Below are positions 55,613 to 63,581 of a stretch of DNA of 64,000 nucleotides, one piece after another; position 1 is the first letter of the stretch, and every line of letters starts with the position of its first letter. The position numbers and the translations under genes are program-made. Source of the DNA: Ignatzschineria sp. RMDPL8A (GTDB lineage: Bacteria > Pseudomonadota > Gammaproteobacteria > Cardiobacteriales > Wohlfahrtiimonadaceae); contig NZ_JAPPWA010000002.1 of the NCBI RefSeq assembly GCF_029815055.1, positions 1,550,001 through 1,614,000 of the forward strand, written 5' to 3'. Under the pieces are notes generated by a model. It searched no databases and was not told where the DNA came from. It saw only the letters and a program-made list of their open reading frames with translations.

Positions 55613-56449
55613 TTATTTACTCGCTTCGCCCCACGCTGATGGGAATTGGAAGCCTGGGAATTTAGTGGTGATATACTCTTTAAAACGCTCTGAATTGTAG
55701 GCCGCTTTCACATCTTGATACCACTGTGAATCTTCATCTTCTACCCGAATTGCTGACCAATTGATGTAGTTAAAGTTTGGTTCATTTAAGATGCTATCGG
55801 TTAATTTCATGCCCGCTGATAAGACATAGTTACCGTTAATGGCAGCAAAATCAACATCATCTAATACCCGTGGAATATTCGCCGCTTCAAGCTCGATAAT
55901 ATCGATATTGAGAATGTTTTTGGTGATATCACGCTTTGACGCGGTAAGTGGATCGGTGCCCTCGCGAAGCTCAATCCAACCTAAATAATCTAAGATGACA
56001 AGCACGCGTGCAAAGTTACTTGGATCATTTGGCGCGGCAACTTTACTGCCCTCTTTCACTTGATCAAGTGATTTTAAGCGACCAGGATAGAGTCCGTAAG
56101 GCGCCGTTGGGACTTCAAACCCTTCTTTAATATTTAAACCGTGCTCTTTTTTAAAGCTCTGTAAATAAGGAAGATGTTGGAATACGTTGATATCTAAATC
56201 CCCATTTGCAAGCGCGAGATTTGGTTGAACGTAATCGGTAAATTCGATCAATTTTACTTTATAGCCCTGCTCTTCTAAGATCGGCGCAATCGAGTATTTG
56301 ATCATGTCGTAAAATTCACCGGTAGTTGCCCCAAAGCGAATCTCTTTTTTAACGCCACCTTCAGTTGTTGCGTCGTCCCCACTGCCACATGCCACTAGGA
56401 CGGAGAGTCCTAATACTACGGCAAGACTTTTAAACCATTTTTTAAACAT
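55613..56449 (-). CDS. metQ: MetQ/NlpA-family methionine-binding lipoprotein (first copy)
   Basis: A 278-residue lipoprotein with signal MFKKWFKSLAVVLGLSVLVAC and the MetQ core (FGATTGEFYDMIKYSIAP, IEFTDYVQPNLALANGDLDINVFQHLPYLQSF, NDPSNFARVLVILDYLG, VDFAAINGNYVLSAGMKL). It lies between metI and the second metQ, forming metI-metQ-metQ. The shared FTDYVQPN and INVFQH elements line the ligand cleft in the family. Confidence 0.93.
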   Translation of the reverse strand: MFKKWFKSLAVVLGLSVLVACGSGDDATTEGGVKKEIRFGATTGEFYDMIKYSIAPILEEQGYKVKLIEFTDYVQPNLALANGDLDINVFQHLPYLQSFKKEHGLNIKEGFEVPTAPYGLYPGRLKSLDQVKEGSKVAAPNDPSNFARVLVILDYLGWIELREGTDPLTASKRDITKNILNIDIIELEAANIPRVLDDVDFAAINGNYVLSAGMKLTDSILNEPNFNYINWSAIRVEDEDSQWYQDVKAAYNSERFKEYITTKFPGFQFPSAWGEASK

Positions 56450-56514
56450 TTCTGCCTCCTAAGCGATTTGTAATAATTCACTCGTTTTATCCCTATTGGA
56501 TTATCGATTATCGA

Positions 56515-57204
56515 TTATCGTTTATCGAGTGATCGTGAAATTTTGTTACCCAGTGATTGAATTAAAATAACCATTGCCGTCAAAATAATCATGATGGTGA
56601 CAATGACCTCCGGCTGATAGCGCATGTGACCGTGGCGAATTGCTAAGTCTCCAAGACCGCCGCCGCCAATCATCCCCGCTGCCGCACTCGCCGATAAGAT
56701 ACTGATGGTTAAAATCGTAACGCTTGACACAATGCCCGAGAGCGCCTCAGGAATGAGCACTTTGAAGATGATCGTTTTCGGATCGGCCCCCATCGAGAGC
56801 GCCGCTTCAATCACCCCTTTATCCACCTCACGTAAATTTTGTTCCACTAAGCGCGCAAAGTAAAAAACGGCTGCGATGGTTAAGGTAACGGACGCTGCAA
56901 TCGGCCCAATGGTTGTGCCCGCGACTTTTTTCGCAAGCGGACTTAAGGCAACCATCAAGATGATAAAAGGAAACGCACGGAAAAAGTCTACGACAATGCT
57001 GTTAACCTTATAAAACGCATGACGCTGATAGAGCGAACCTGGACGCGTAATATAGAGAATAATTCCGAGCATCAACCCGATAATTACCCCCGTCGTTACG
57101 GAAATTCCAAGCATTGTAAAGGTCTCTTGCGTCGCCTTTAGAATTTCAGGTTTTAGGTCGACCACGTTTTCAACACGTGATGCGAATGTCTTTGTAGAAC
57201 TCAT
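56515..57204 (-). CDS. metI: Methionine ABC transporter permease MetI
   Basis: A 229-residue permease with five or so membrane segments. The ATPase-docking loop is EAALSMGADPKTIIFKVLIPEAL, and the conserved VVDFFRAFPFIILMVALSPLAKKVAGTTIGP lies upstream. An AAAGGAT site precedes the ATG. The usual first gene of this operon, metN for the ATPase, is missing: the sequence immediately upstream is a structured leader and then an unrelated arsC-like gene. The ATPase must come from elsewhere if the transporter works. Confidence 0.93.
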   Translation of the reverse strand: MSSTKTFASRVENVVDLKPEILKATQETFTMLGISVTTGVIIGLMLGIILYITRPGSLYQRHAFYKVNSIVVDFFRAFPFIILMVALSPLAKKVAGTTIGPIAASVTLTIAAVFYFARLVEQNLREVDKGVIEAALSMGADPKTIIFKVLIPEALSGIVSSVTILTISILSASAAAGMIGGGGLGDLAIRHGHMRYQPEVIVTIMIILTAMVILIQSLGNKISRSLDKR

Positions 57205-57244
57205 TCTAGATCATCCTTTTTCATTGATGTTAAACCAAACGCTT

Positions 57245-57376
57245 TTTTCAATCACAAAAAAAGCCCATATCGACGTCGACACAGGCTTTTTATAAATTCA
57301 GTGATTTATCCATCTCTTTCGAGATTCTCACGCTTTAGCTGTATTCCTTGCCCGCAAGCTGTATCAAATCGGCATG
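57245..57376 (-). ncRNA. Candidate SAM-responsive leader RNA with terminator upstream of metI
   Basis: From a strong promoter the minus-strand RNA begins about 57376. It contains TGCC (57374-57371), GATTTG (57370-57365), GCTTGC (57359-57354), GGCA (57352-57349, pairing with TGCC) and GCTAAAG (57339-57333), which is the order and approximate spacing of SAM-II riboswitch core blocks. A GAAA-capped hairpin (ATCTC/GAGAT) follows, then an intrinsic terminator. The pseudoknot helix is only weakly supported, so the class is not certain. Confidence 0.45.
57256..57294 (-). terminator. Intrinsic terminator within the metI leader
   Basis: Minus-strand AAAAAGCC pairs with GGCTTTTTTT around a loop that holds a CGACGTCG palindrome. 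It lies between the promoter and metI, about 50 bases before the start codon, the position of an attenuator. Confidence 0.82.
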
Positions 57377-57382
57377 ATTACT

Positions 57383-57410
57383 ATTAAACGCCTTTTAAAA
57401 ATTTTGTCAA
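57383..57410 (-). promoter_or_regulatory. Sigma-70 promoter of the metI leader
   Basis: Perfect -35 TTGACA (57405-57410) and -10 TTTAAT (57383-57388) on the minus strand, 16 bases apart. It lies just after the arsC-like gene stop, giving metI-metQ-metQ its own transcript. Confidence 0.75.
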
Positions 57411-57440
57411 CCCCAATGAATAAAAAAGTGGGCAATATTT

Positions 57441-57812
57441 TTATCTCGCGAAAAATGCATCGTAATCGGCGGCTTTAAAGCCCACTAGCCCCTTTTGATT
57501 TTCACCAGAATCACCCGCCGTTTTGAGTAAAACTGGGCGCTTAATCAATGTGGGCTCGCGCAGCATAATCGCTTTTACCACCGCAACCTCGTCAATCGTC
57601 GCCTTTTCCTCATCTGAGAGATTGCGATAGGTGGTGCTGCGTTTATTGACGAGCTCTTTTAAAGGAAATTGTGCTAAAAACTGATCGATCAACACTTCAT
57701 CAATGCCATCGACGCGATAATCATGAAACGTATACGCAATCCCTTTCTCATCAAGATACTTAAACGCTTTTTTCATTGTGTCACAATTTTTAATGCCGTA
57801 AATCGTTACCAT
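57441..57812 (-). CDS. ArsC/Spx-family protein (YffB type)
   Basis: A 123-residue thioredoxin-fold protein of the ArsC-like family: VTIYGIKNCDTMKKAFKYLDEKGIAYTFHDYRVDG at the N-terminus (single Cys10 in a CDTM motif) and EPTLIKRPVL near residues 86-95. It lacks the extra cysteines of true ArsC partners, so it may be a redox or glutathione-linked protein like YffB rather than an arsenate reductase. It starts 18 bases after oppF with an AGGAGAGG site and probably is the last gene of the opp transcript. Confidence 0.85.
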   Translation of the reverse strand: MVTIYGIKNCDTMKKAFKYLDEKGIAYTFHDYRVDGIDEVLIDQFLAQFPLKELVNKRSTTYRNLSDEEKATIDEVAVVKAIMLREPTLIKRPVLLKTAGDSGENQKGLVGFKAADYDAFFAR

Positions 57813-57830
57813 CGATCCCTCTCCTACATT

Positions 57831-58874
57831 TTATCCGTTATTTTCCGTTTTAATGTCGTTCTTAATGTCGCTATGCAAACAGGCAATTTGATGCGCCTTT
57901 TCACCGCGTAACTCAGGCATTATCGTAGCACATTTTGCATCCGCTTTCGGACAACGCGTACGGAATACACAGCCTGAGGGCGGATTGATCGGCGAGGGCA
58001 GATCCCCTTCTAAAAGATCTTGAGATTTATGGCGTTCTTTTTCAGGATCGGGAATCGGCACGGCACTTAACAGCGCTTTGGTATAAGGGTGGCTTGGATT
58101 TTGATAGACAGCACGCTTTTCGCCAAGCTCCACAATATGGCCTAAATACATCACTAATACGCGATCTGAGATATGTTTCACGACCGCTAAATCATGGGCA
58201 ATAAAGATCAGCGAGAGCCCCATTTCCGCTTGCAGTTTACGCAAGAGATTGATCACCTGCGCTTGAATGGAGACATCGAGCGCGGACACCGGCTCATCAC
58301 AAATTACGAGCTTTGGCTTTAAAATAAGCGCGCGTGCAATCCCGATTCGCTGACATTGCCCGCCGGAAAATTCATGCGGATAACGGTTAATGAGATTCGG
58401 TAGCAATCCCACCCGCGTCATCATCGCCTCTACCTCCACTTTCACCTCTTTTTTAGAGAGATGAGGCGAATGCGTTTTAAGCGGTTCTGCGATAATATCA
58501 CCAATAGTCATGCGGGGATTGAGCGATGCTAGAGGGTCTTGGAAGATCATCTGCATCTCACTGCACAGCATCTTTTGCCCCTTTCGATCAAGGTTATTGA
58601 GATCTCGCCCGAGCCAGACAACGCTCCCTTCTGTTTTCGGTGCAAGCCCGATAATTGCCCGTGCTAACGTTGATTTTCCACACCCCGATTCCCCAACAAT
58701 GCCAAGCGTCTCCCCTTCATAAAGGGAAAAGGAGACACCATCCACCGCCTTCACCGCTTGGGCGCGCGTTCGAAATAATCCCACCCGCTCTTTAACCGGA
58801 AAATGAACTTTAAGATGATTCACCGTTAAGATCGTTTTCGGCGCCTCTATTTTATTTATATTGTGTTCTTCCAT
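57831..58874 (-). CDS. oppF: Oligopeptide ABC transporter ATPase OppF
   Basis: A 347-residue ABC ATPase. Walker A is GIVGESGCGKSTLARAI, the Q-loop MQMIFQDPLASLNPRM, the signature FSGGQCQRIGIARAL, Walker B LVICDEPVSALDVS and the switch FIAHDLAVVKHIS. The oligopeptide C-terminal extension CVFRTRCPKADAKCATIMPEL carries the Cys pattern of the family's iron-sulfur-like region. Note GQCQ in the signature, where Arg is usual. It pairs with OppD. oppD lies nine bases upstream. Confidence 0.95.
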   Translation of the reverse strand: MEEHNINKIEAPKTILTVNHLKVHFPVKERVGLFRTRAQAVKAVDGVSFSLYEGETLGIVGESGCGKSTLARAIIGLAPKTEGSVVWLGRDLNNLDRKGQKMLCSEMQMIFQDPLASLNPRMTIGDIIAEPLKTHSPHLSKKEVKVEVEAMMTRVGLLPNLINRYPHEFSGGQCQRIGIARALILKPKLVICDEPVSALDVSIQAQVINLLRKLQAEMGLSLIFIAHDLAVVKHISDRVLVMYLGHIVELGEKRAVYQNPSHPYTKALLSAVPIPDPEKERHKSQDLLEGDLPSPINPPSGCVFRTRCPKADAKCATIMPELRGEKAHQIACLHSDIKNDIKTENNG

Positions 58875-58883
58875 GATCCCTCC

Positions 58884-59855
58884 TTATAGCGCTCCACTCT
58901 CTAAATAACAGGCCCGCAAACGCCCTCCCGACTCTTTAACGAGTGGCGGCGGTAATTCCAAACAAGCGCCAATTGCTTGCTCGCAGCGAGGTGAAAATGG
59001 ACAGCCTTTTGGAAGCGCCAATAAATTTGGCGGATTACCCGGAATTGTGCGAAGTTCTGCCATCGAATCTGATTCAAGCCGTGGAATTGCGCTAAGTAAT
59101 CCTTGCGTATAGGGATGTTGTGGCGCGTAAAAAATCTCGTGCGCACTCCCATATTCCATCGTCCGCCCCGCATACATCACCAGCACCTTATCGCAGACGC
59201 CGGCAACAACGCCGAGGTCGTGGGTAATCAAAATAATCGCGGTGTTAAATTCCTGCTGAAGCTCTTTTAAGAGTGCCATAATTTGCGCTTGCACCGTGAC
59301 ATCTAGCGCCGTGGTCGGTTCATCGGCGATCAGGAGTTTCGGCTCACATAAAAGTGCCATCGCGATCATCACACGTTGCCGCATCCCACCAGAAAATTCA
59401 TGGGGATACATATTCATCCGTTTTTTCGCTTCCGGCATTTTTACCGCATCGAGCATCTGCAAAGAGCGATTAAACGCCTCCTTTTTCGATAATCCTTGAT
59501 GAAGGCGCAACACTTCCATCAGCTGATCGCCCACCTTCATATAGGGATTGAGGCTTGTCATCGGATCTTGGAAGATAATGGAGATATCATTGGCGCGAAG
59601 TTCGTTAAGCGCCTTTGCCGGCAAGTTTAAAATCTCACGCTCATCAAATAAAATGGAGCCCTGCGCCCGACCATTTTGGGCTAAAAGACCCATCAATGCG
59701 AACGCCGTTTGGGATTTCCCGGAGCCTGATTCACCAACAATGCCGAGGGTTTCCCCACGATTAAGAGCAAAGTTTAGCGAATCGACCGCAATCACATCGC
59801 CCTCTTCCGTCTTAAAGGTGACATTTAAATTCTGTATCGATAATAATTCTGACAT
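58884..59855 (-). CDS. oppD: Oligopeptide ABC transporter ATPase OppD
   Basis: A 323-residue ABC ATPase with Walker A GIVGESGSGKSQTAFALMG, Q-loop IIFQDPMTSLNPYMKVG, signature FSGGMRQRVMIAMAL, Walker B LLIADEPTTALDVTVQAQIM and switch ITHDLGVVAGVC. The C-terminal PKGCPFSPRCEQAIGACLELPP is the Cys-rich extension of peptide transporter ATPases. It sits between oppC and oppF with only a few bases between genes. Confidence 0.95.
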   Translation of the reverse strand: MSELLSIQNLNVTFKTEEGDVIAVDSLNFALNRGETLGIVGESGSGKSQTAFALMGLLAQNGRAQGSILFDEREILNLPAKALNELRANDISIIFQDPMTSLNPYMKVGDQLMEVLRLHQGLSKKEAFNRSLQMLDAVKMPEAKKRMNMYPHEFSGGMRQRVMIAMALLCEPKLLIADEPTTALDVTVQAQIMALLKELQQEFNTAIILITHDLGVVAGVCDKVLVMYAGRTMEYGSAHEIFYAPQHPYTQGLLSAIPRLESDSMAELRTIPGNPPNLLALPKGCPFSPRCEQAIGACLELPPPLVKESGGRLRACYLESGAL

Positions 59856-59863
59856 CCTGCCTC

Positions 59864-60778
59864 CTACCGATCTTTTGGATCGAGTGCATCGCGCAATCCA
59901 TCGCCAATAAAGTTAAAACAAAAGAGTGTGATGATTAAAAAAAGTGCGGGAAAAATTAAGAGCCATGGCGCGACTTCCATCGAATTTGATCCATCACTTA
60001 ATAACGCGCCCCAACTGCTGAGCGGCTCTTGCGTTCCAAGCCCTAAGAAACTCAGAAAGGATTCAAACAGAATCATATTGGGCACTAACAGCGAGGCATA
60101 GACCACCACAACACCCAAGACATTGGGCACGATATGACGAAAAACGATCATCGGCGTTGAAACGCCCGAAACCTTCGCTGCTTCAATAAACTCTTTATGT
60201 TTAATGGTAAGCGTCTGCCCGCGCACAATCCGCGCCATATCAAGCCACGACACCATACCGATCGCAACGAAAATCAGGAAGATATTTTGCCCAAAAAAGG
60301 TCACTAGCAAAATTACGAAAAACATAAAGGGAAAGGAGCTTAAAATCTCAAGACCGCGCATCATAAAACTATCGATCTTACCGCCTAAATAGCCAGAAAT
60401 CGTGCCATAAAAGGTGCCTACAATCACCGCAATCAGCGCCGCTGCAACACCCACCATCAGCGAAATTCGCCCACCAATGGCAACGCGCACTAAAAGATCT
60501 CGCCCTGATGAGTCCGTCCCAAAAAAGTGTTTCGACTCAAAATCCGGGCCTTCAGACATCATGCCCCAATCGGTATCATCATATTCAAACGGGGAGAGAT
60601 AGGGAGCCACGATCACAAAAAGAGTGATCATGACCAAAATAAAAAGGCTCACCATCGCGGCACGATTGCGCACAAAGCGGCGCCACGCATCTTGCCATAA
60701 GCTCCGCCCTTTTACCGCTAAAGAATCGGCAACTTGCTCCGCCACCTCACGGTTTTTTGTTTGATTCATCATCAACAT
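59864..60778 (-). CDS. oppC: Oligopeptide ABC transporter permease OppC
   Basis: A 304-residue permease with a long cytoplasmic N-terminus (SLAVKGRSLWQDAWRRFVRNRAAM), about six membrane segments, the periplasmic HFFGTDSSGRDLLVRVAIGGRISL block and the coupling loop EFIEAAKVSGVSTPMIVFRHIVPN. The N-terminal region and GTDxxGRD motif identify it as OppC/DppC. It lies 11 bases after oppB. Confidence 0.95.
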   Translation of the reverse strand: MLMMNQTKNREVAEQVADSLAVKGRSLWQDAWRRFVRNRAAMVSLFILVMITLFVIVAPYLSPFEYDDTDWGMMSEGPDFESKHFFGTDSSGRDLLVRVAIGGRISLMVGVAAALIAVIVGTFYGTISGYLGGKIDSFMMRGLEILSSFPFMFFVILLVTFFGQNIFLIFVAIGMVSWLDMARIVRGQTLTIKHKEFIEAAKVSGVSTPMIVFRHIVPNVLGVVVVYASLLVPNMILFESFLSFLGLGTQEPLSSWGALLSDGSNSMEVAPWLLIFPALFLIITLFCFNFIGDGLRDALDPKDR

Positions 60779-60789
60779 CGCTATCCTCC

Positions 60790-61710
60790 TTAATAACGAA
60801 TTTTCGGATCGATTACGGCATATAAAATATCCACAATCGCATTAAAGAGAATCGTTAAACTGCCCACTAAAATCGTCAAACTTAAAACCAGCGAATAATC
60901 TCGATTGAGCGCGCCATTAACAAAGAGTTGCCCAATCCCGGGAAGCCCAAAAATAGTTTCTACCACCATCGAACCGGTAATAATTCCCACAAAGGCCGGC
61001 CCAAGATAGGAAAGCACCGGTAAAAGCGCCGGTTTTAACGCATGTTTAAAGATAATTCGGCGAAGCGGTAATCCTTTGGCTTTCGCCGTACGAATATAGT
61101 TTGAATGGAGTACCTCAATCATCGAACTGCGCATAATGCGCGAAATGCTGGCAATATAGCCAAGTGAGAGCGCAATCATCGGCATCAACATATAGATAAA
61201 TTCGCCATTATGCCAACCGCCTGCAGGGAGTACCGGCCACTTAATCGCAAAACTTAACACCAAGAGCGGCGCGACCACAAAGCTCGGAATCACAATCCCG
61301 ATCATCGCAAATCCCATCACTCCATAATCAATCAAACTATTTTGTTTTAACGCAGCAATGGTTCCCGCGGTAATACCGAGCGTCACCGCAACGATAAAGG
61401 CAAATAGCCCCAGTTTAAGCGATACGGGAAAGGCATTAGCGACAAGCTCATTGACCGTATAATCCCGATATTTAAACGACGGGCCAAAATCGCCCTGCAT
61501 CAATTGCCACAGATAATCGAGATATTGCTTCCAGATCGGCACATTAAGATTATATTTTGCCTCGATATTGGCGAGCACCTCCGGCGGGAGCATGCGCTCA
61601 CCGGTAAAGGGACTCCCGGGGGCTAACCGCATCATAAAAAACGATAGCGTAATTAAAATCAGCAGCGTCGGAATCGCCTCCAAAAAACGCCGAACAATAA
61701 ATTTAATCAT
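60790..61710 (-). CDS. oppB: Oligopeptide ABC transporter permease OppB
   Basis: A 306-residue permease with N-terminal FIVRRFLEAIPTLLILITLSFFMMRLAPGSPF, typical of OppB/DppB, and the coupling loop NYIRTAKAKGLPLRRIIFKHALKPALLPVLSYLG. Six membrane segments are expected. It follows oppA by 40 bases, and the C-terminal DILYAVIDPKIRY is the usual end. Confidence 0.95.
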   Translation of the reverse strand: MIKFIVRRFLEAIPTLLILITLSFFMMRLAPGSPFTGERMLPPEVLANIEAKYNLNVPIWKQYLDYLWQLMQGDFGPSFKYRDYTVNELVANAFPVSLKLGLFAFIVAVTLGITAGTIAALKQNSLIDYGVMGFAMIGIVIPSFVVAPLLVLSFAIKWPVLPAGGWHNGEFIYMLMPMIALSLGYIASISRIMRSSMIEVLHSNYIRTAKAKGLPLRRIIFKHALKPALLPVLSYLGPAFVGIITGSMVVETIFGLPGIGQLFVNGALNRDYSLVLSLTILVGSLTILFNAIVDILYAVIDPKIRY

Positions 61711-61750
61711 GATTCTTAGTATCCTTCTAAGCTAAACATTTCCCTATTAA

Positions 61751-63445
61751 TTAACGATGGCGTCTGTGCCGATCCGGTGAATTTCTTGAACGTTTTGTAG
61801 TTGTGGGCTCTTTTAGGTAGAGATCTTTGGTATAAAATCCATCCATCGTATTTTGGTTGCTATACCCGCCGACATAGGGCTTAATCAGCCGCGCGCTCAC
61901 ATAATAATAGATCGGTAAAATGGCCGATTCCTGATCGAGTACCGCCTCTGCTTTTTTATACATCTCGCGCCGCTCATCTTCTGTTTTAGCAAGCACAGCC
62001 TCTTCCATAGCGCGGTCAAAGGCCTCACTTTTATAGCGCGCGGTATTGATGCTACTATCGGATTTGAGCATATTTAAAAAGGAAGATGGCTCATCGTAAT
62101 CGGCGCACCAACCCGAGCTCGACATCTCATAATGCCCGCCATAACGGCGATCTAAAAACGTCTTCCACTCTTGATTGGTGAGCGTCATCTCCACCATGCC
62201 ATCGAGCGATTGTTTCCAAATGGAGGCAACGGCAATGGCGATCTTTTTGTGCCCCTCTGAGGTGTTGTATAAAAATTCAAATCGAAGCGGATTGGATTTC
62301 GAATAGCCCGCCTCTTTTAGGAGTGCTTTCGCTCGCTCGGCCTGCTCTTGATGAGATGCTTCAAACCAAGCTGGCGCGTATTCGCCCATTCCCGATGTGT
62401 AAGGAGGTGTGAGTCCATAGGCTTTTCGTTCGCCATGATTTTTCACCCGATTGACAATAATGTCACGGTTGAGCGTAATTTTAAGCGCTTCACGCACTTT
62501 GGGGTCGTTAAAAACCTCTGCCTCATGATTCATCTCGTAATAATAGGTGCAGAGCTTTGGATTAATATGCAGCTCATCGCCCAGCTCTTTTTTAACCCGA
62601 TGAAAGAGATCAATCGGCACCGTTGCGGCGATATCGGTCATCCCGCTGCGATAAAAATTAAGGTCGGTAATTTCAGAGGCGATCGGTAAAAAGGTCACCT
62701 CATTAATAATGGTGTTCTGATTATCCCAATAGTGAGAATTTCGCGTGAGGACAATCTTGTCATTGACGCGCCAAAATGAGAGTTGATACGCCCCATTTCC
62801 CACGATATTATCGGGCTGAGTCCACTTCTCGCCGTGAGCGTTAATCGTCGCTGCATGCACCGGCATTAACGTCGTATGCGCCGTCAGTTTTGGGAAATAG
62901 GGAATCGATTCCGTAAGATGAATTTCAAGCGTATGGGAATCAAGTGCCTTAATCCCGAGCGATTCCACCGGTTTTTCACCATGAATCACCGCAGTTGCAT
63001 TTTCAATATGCGCTTGCTCTAAAAAGCTTGAATAAGGGGAAGCGGTTTTCGGATCAGCAACCCGCTGCCAACTATAGACAAAGTCGAGCGCGGTGACCGG
63101 ATCGCCATTTGACCACTTGGCATCTGTCCGCAAATGAAATGTCCAGATCCGTCCATCATCACTTTTCCAGTCCGTTGCAACGCCGGGGATAATTTCACCA
63201 TCAGGAGAGGTAATCGTCAAACCTTCAAAAAGATCGCGCGCCAAATTAGACTCTGGTACGCCCACCATCAGATGCGGGTCGAGCGATTGTGGCTCAGTCC
63301 CATTATTGCGCACTAGAGTTTGTGTCTCTTTGAGCATCGTCCCTTCTGGAACTGTCGCGGCAACAAGCGTTATGTGAGTCACGAGTGAACTAAGCGCCAC
63401 TGCCCCGAGCACACTAAAAAGCACCGAACGATGTCGATTCACCAT
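61751..63445 (-). CDS. oppA: Oligopeptide-binding protein OppA (complete copy)
   Basis: A 564-residue periplasmic binding protein with signal peptide (VLFSVLGAVALSSLVTHITLVAA). The family core follows: NNGTEPQSLDPHLMVGVPESNLARDLFEGLT, FHLRTDAKWSNGDPVTALDFVYSWQRVADP, and GWCADYDEPSSFLNMLKSDSS. It ends with YTKDLYLKEPTTTKRSRNS and a basic tail (PDRHRRHR), where the neighbouring copy ends at YIIKH, suggesting a late frameshift or run-on. It heads the oppBCDF genes and lies downstream of another oppA. Confidence 0.94.
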   Translation of the reverse strand: MVNRHRSVLFSVLGAVALSSLVTHITLVAATVPEGTMLKETQTLVRNNGTEPQSLDPHLMVGVPESNLARDLFEGLTITSPDGEIIPGVATDWKSDDGRIWTFHLRTDAKWSNGDPVTALDFVYSWQRVADPKTASPYSSFLEQAHIENATAVIHGEKPVESLGIKALDSHTLEIHLTESIPYFPKLTAHTTLMPVHAATINAHGEKWTQPDNIVGNGAYQLSFWRVNDKIVLTRNSHYWDNQNTIINEVTFLPIASEITDLNFYRSGMTDIAATVPIDLFHRVKKELGDELHINPKLCTYYYEMNHEAEVFNDPKVREALKITLNRDIIVNRVKNHGERKAYGLTPPYTSGMGEYAPAWFEASHQEQAERAKALLKEAGYSKSNPLRFEFLYNTSEGHKKIAIAVASIWKQSLDGMVEMTLTNQEWKTFLDRRYGGHYEMSSSGWCADYDEPSSFLNMLKSDSSINTARYKSEAFDRAMEEAVLAKTEDERREMYKKAEAVLDQESAILPIYYYVSARLIKPYVGGYSNQNTMDGFYTKDLYLKEPTTTKRSRNSPDRHRRHR

Positions 63446-63553
63446 GATTCTCCTCCCTTTTTAATCCGATTAATTCATTATGAATGGCATTAATTGAGAT
63501 AAAGCCGATAACGCGATAACGCCCCGCCCAATCTCAATGATGCTTTATTCATT

Positions 63554-63571
63554 GTGCCAAACCCGTGGCAC
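63554..63571 (-). terminator. Hairpin between the two oppA genes
   Basis: GTGCCA at 63554-63559 pairs with TGGCAC at 63566-63571 with a six-base loop and no proper U-run. It may trim the transcript so that the upstream binding protein is made in excess of the transporter. Confidence 0.45.
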
Positions 63572-63581
63572 GGTTTTATGA

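Noticed and set aside
57441-57812. Arsenate resistance operon
   Set aside because: The ArsC-like protein is of the YffB/Spx type with a single cysteine, and no arsB, arsR or arsH is nearby.
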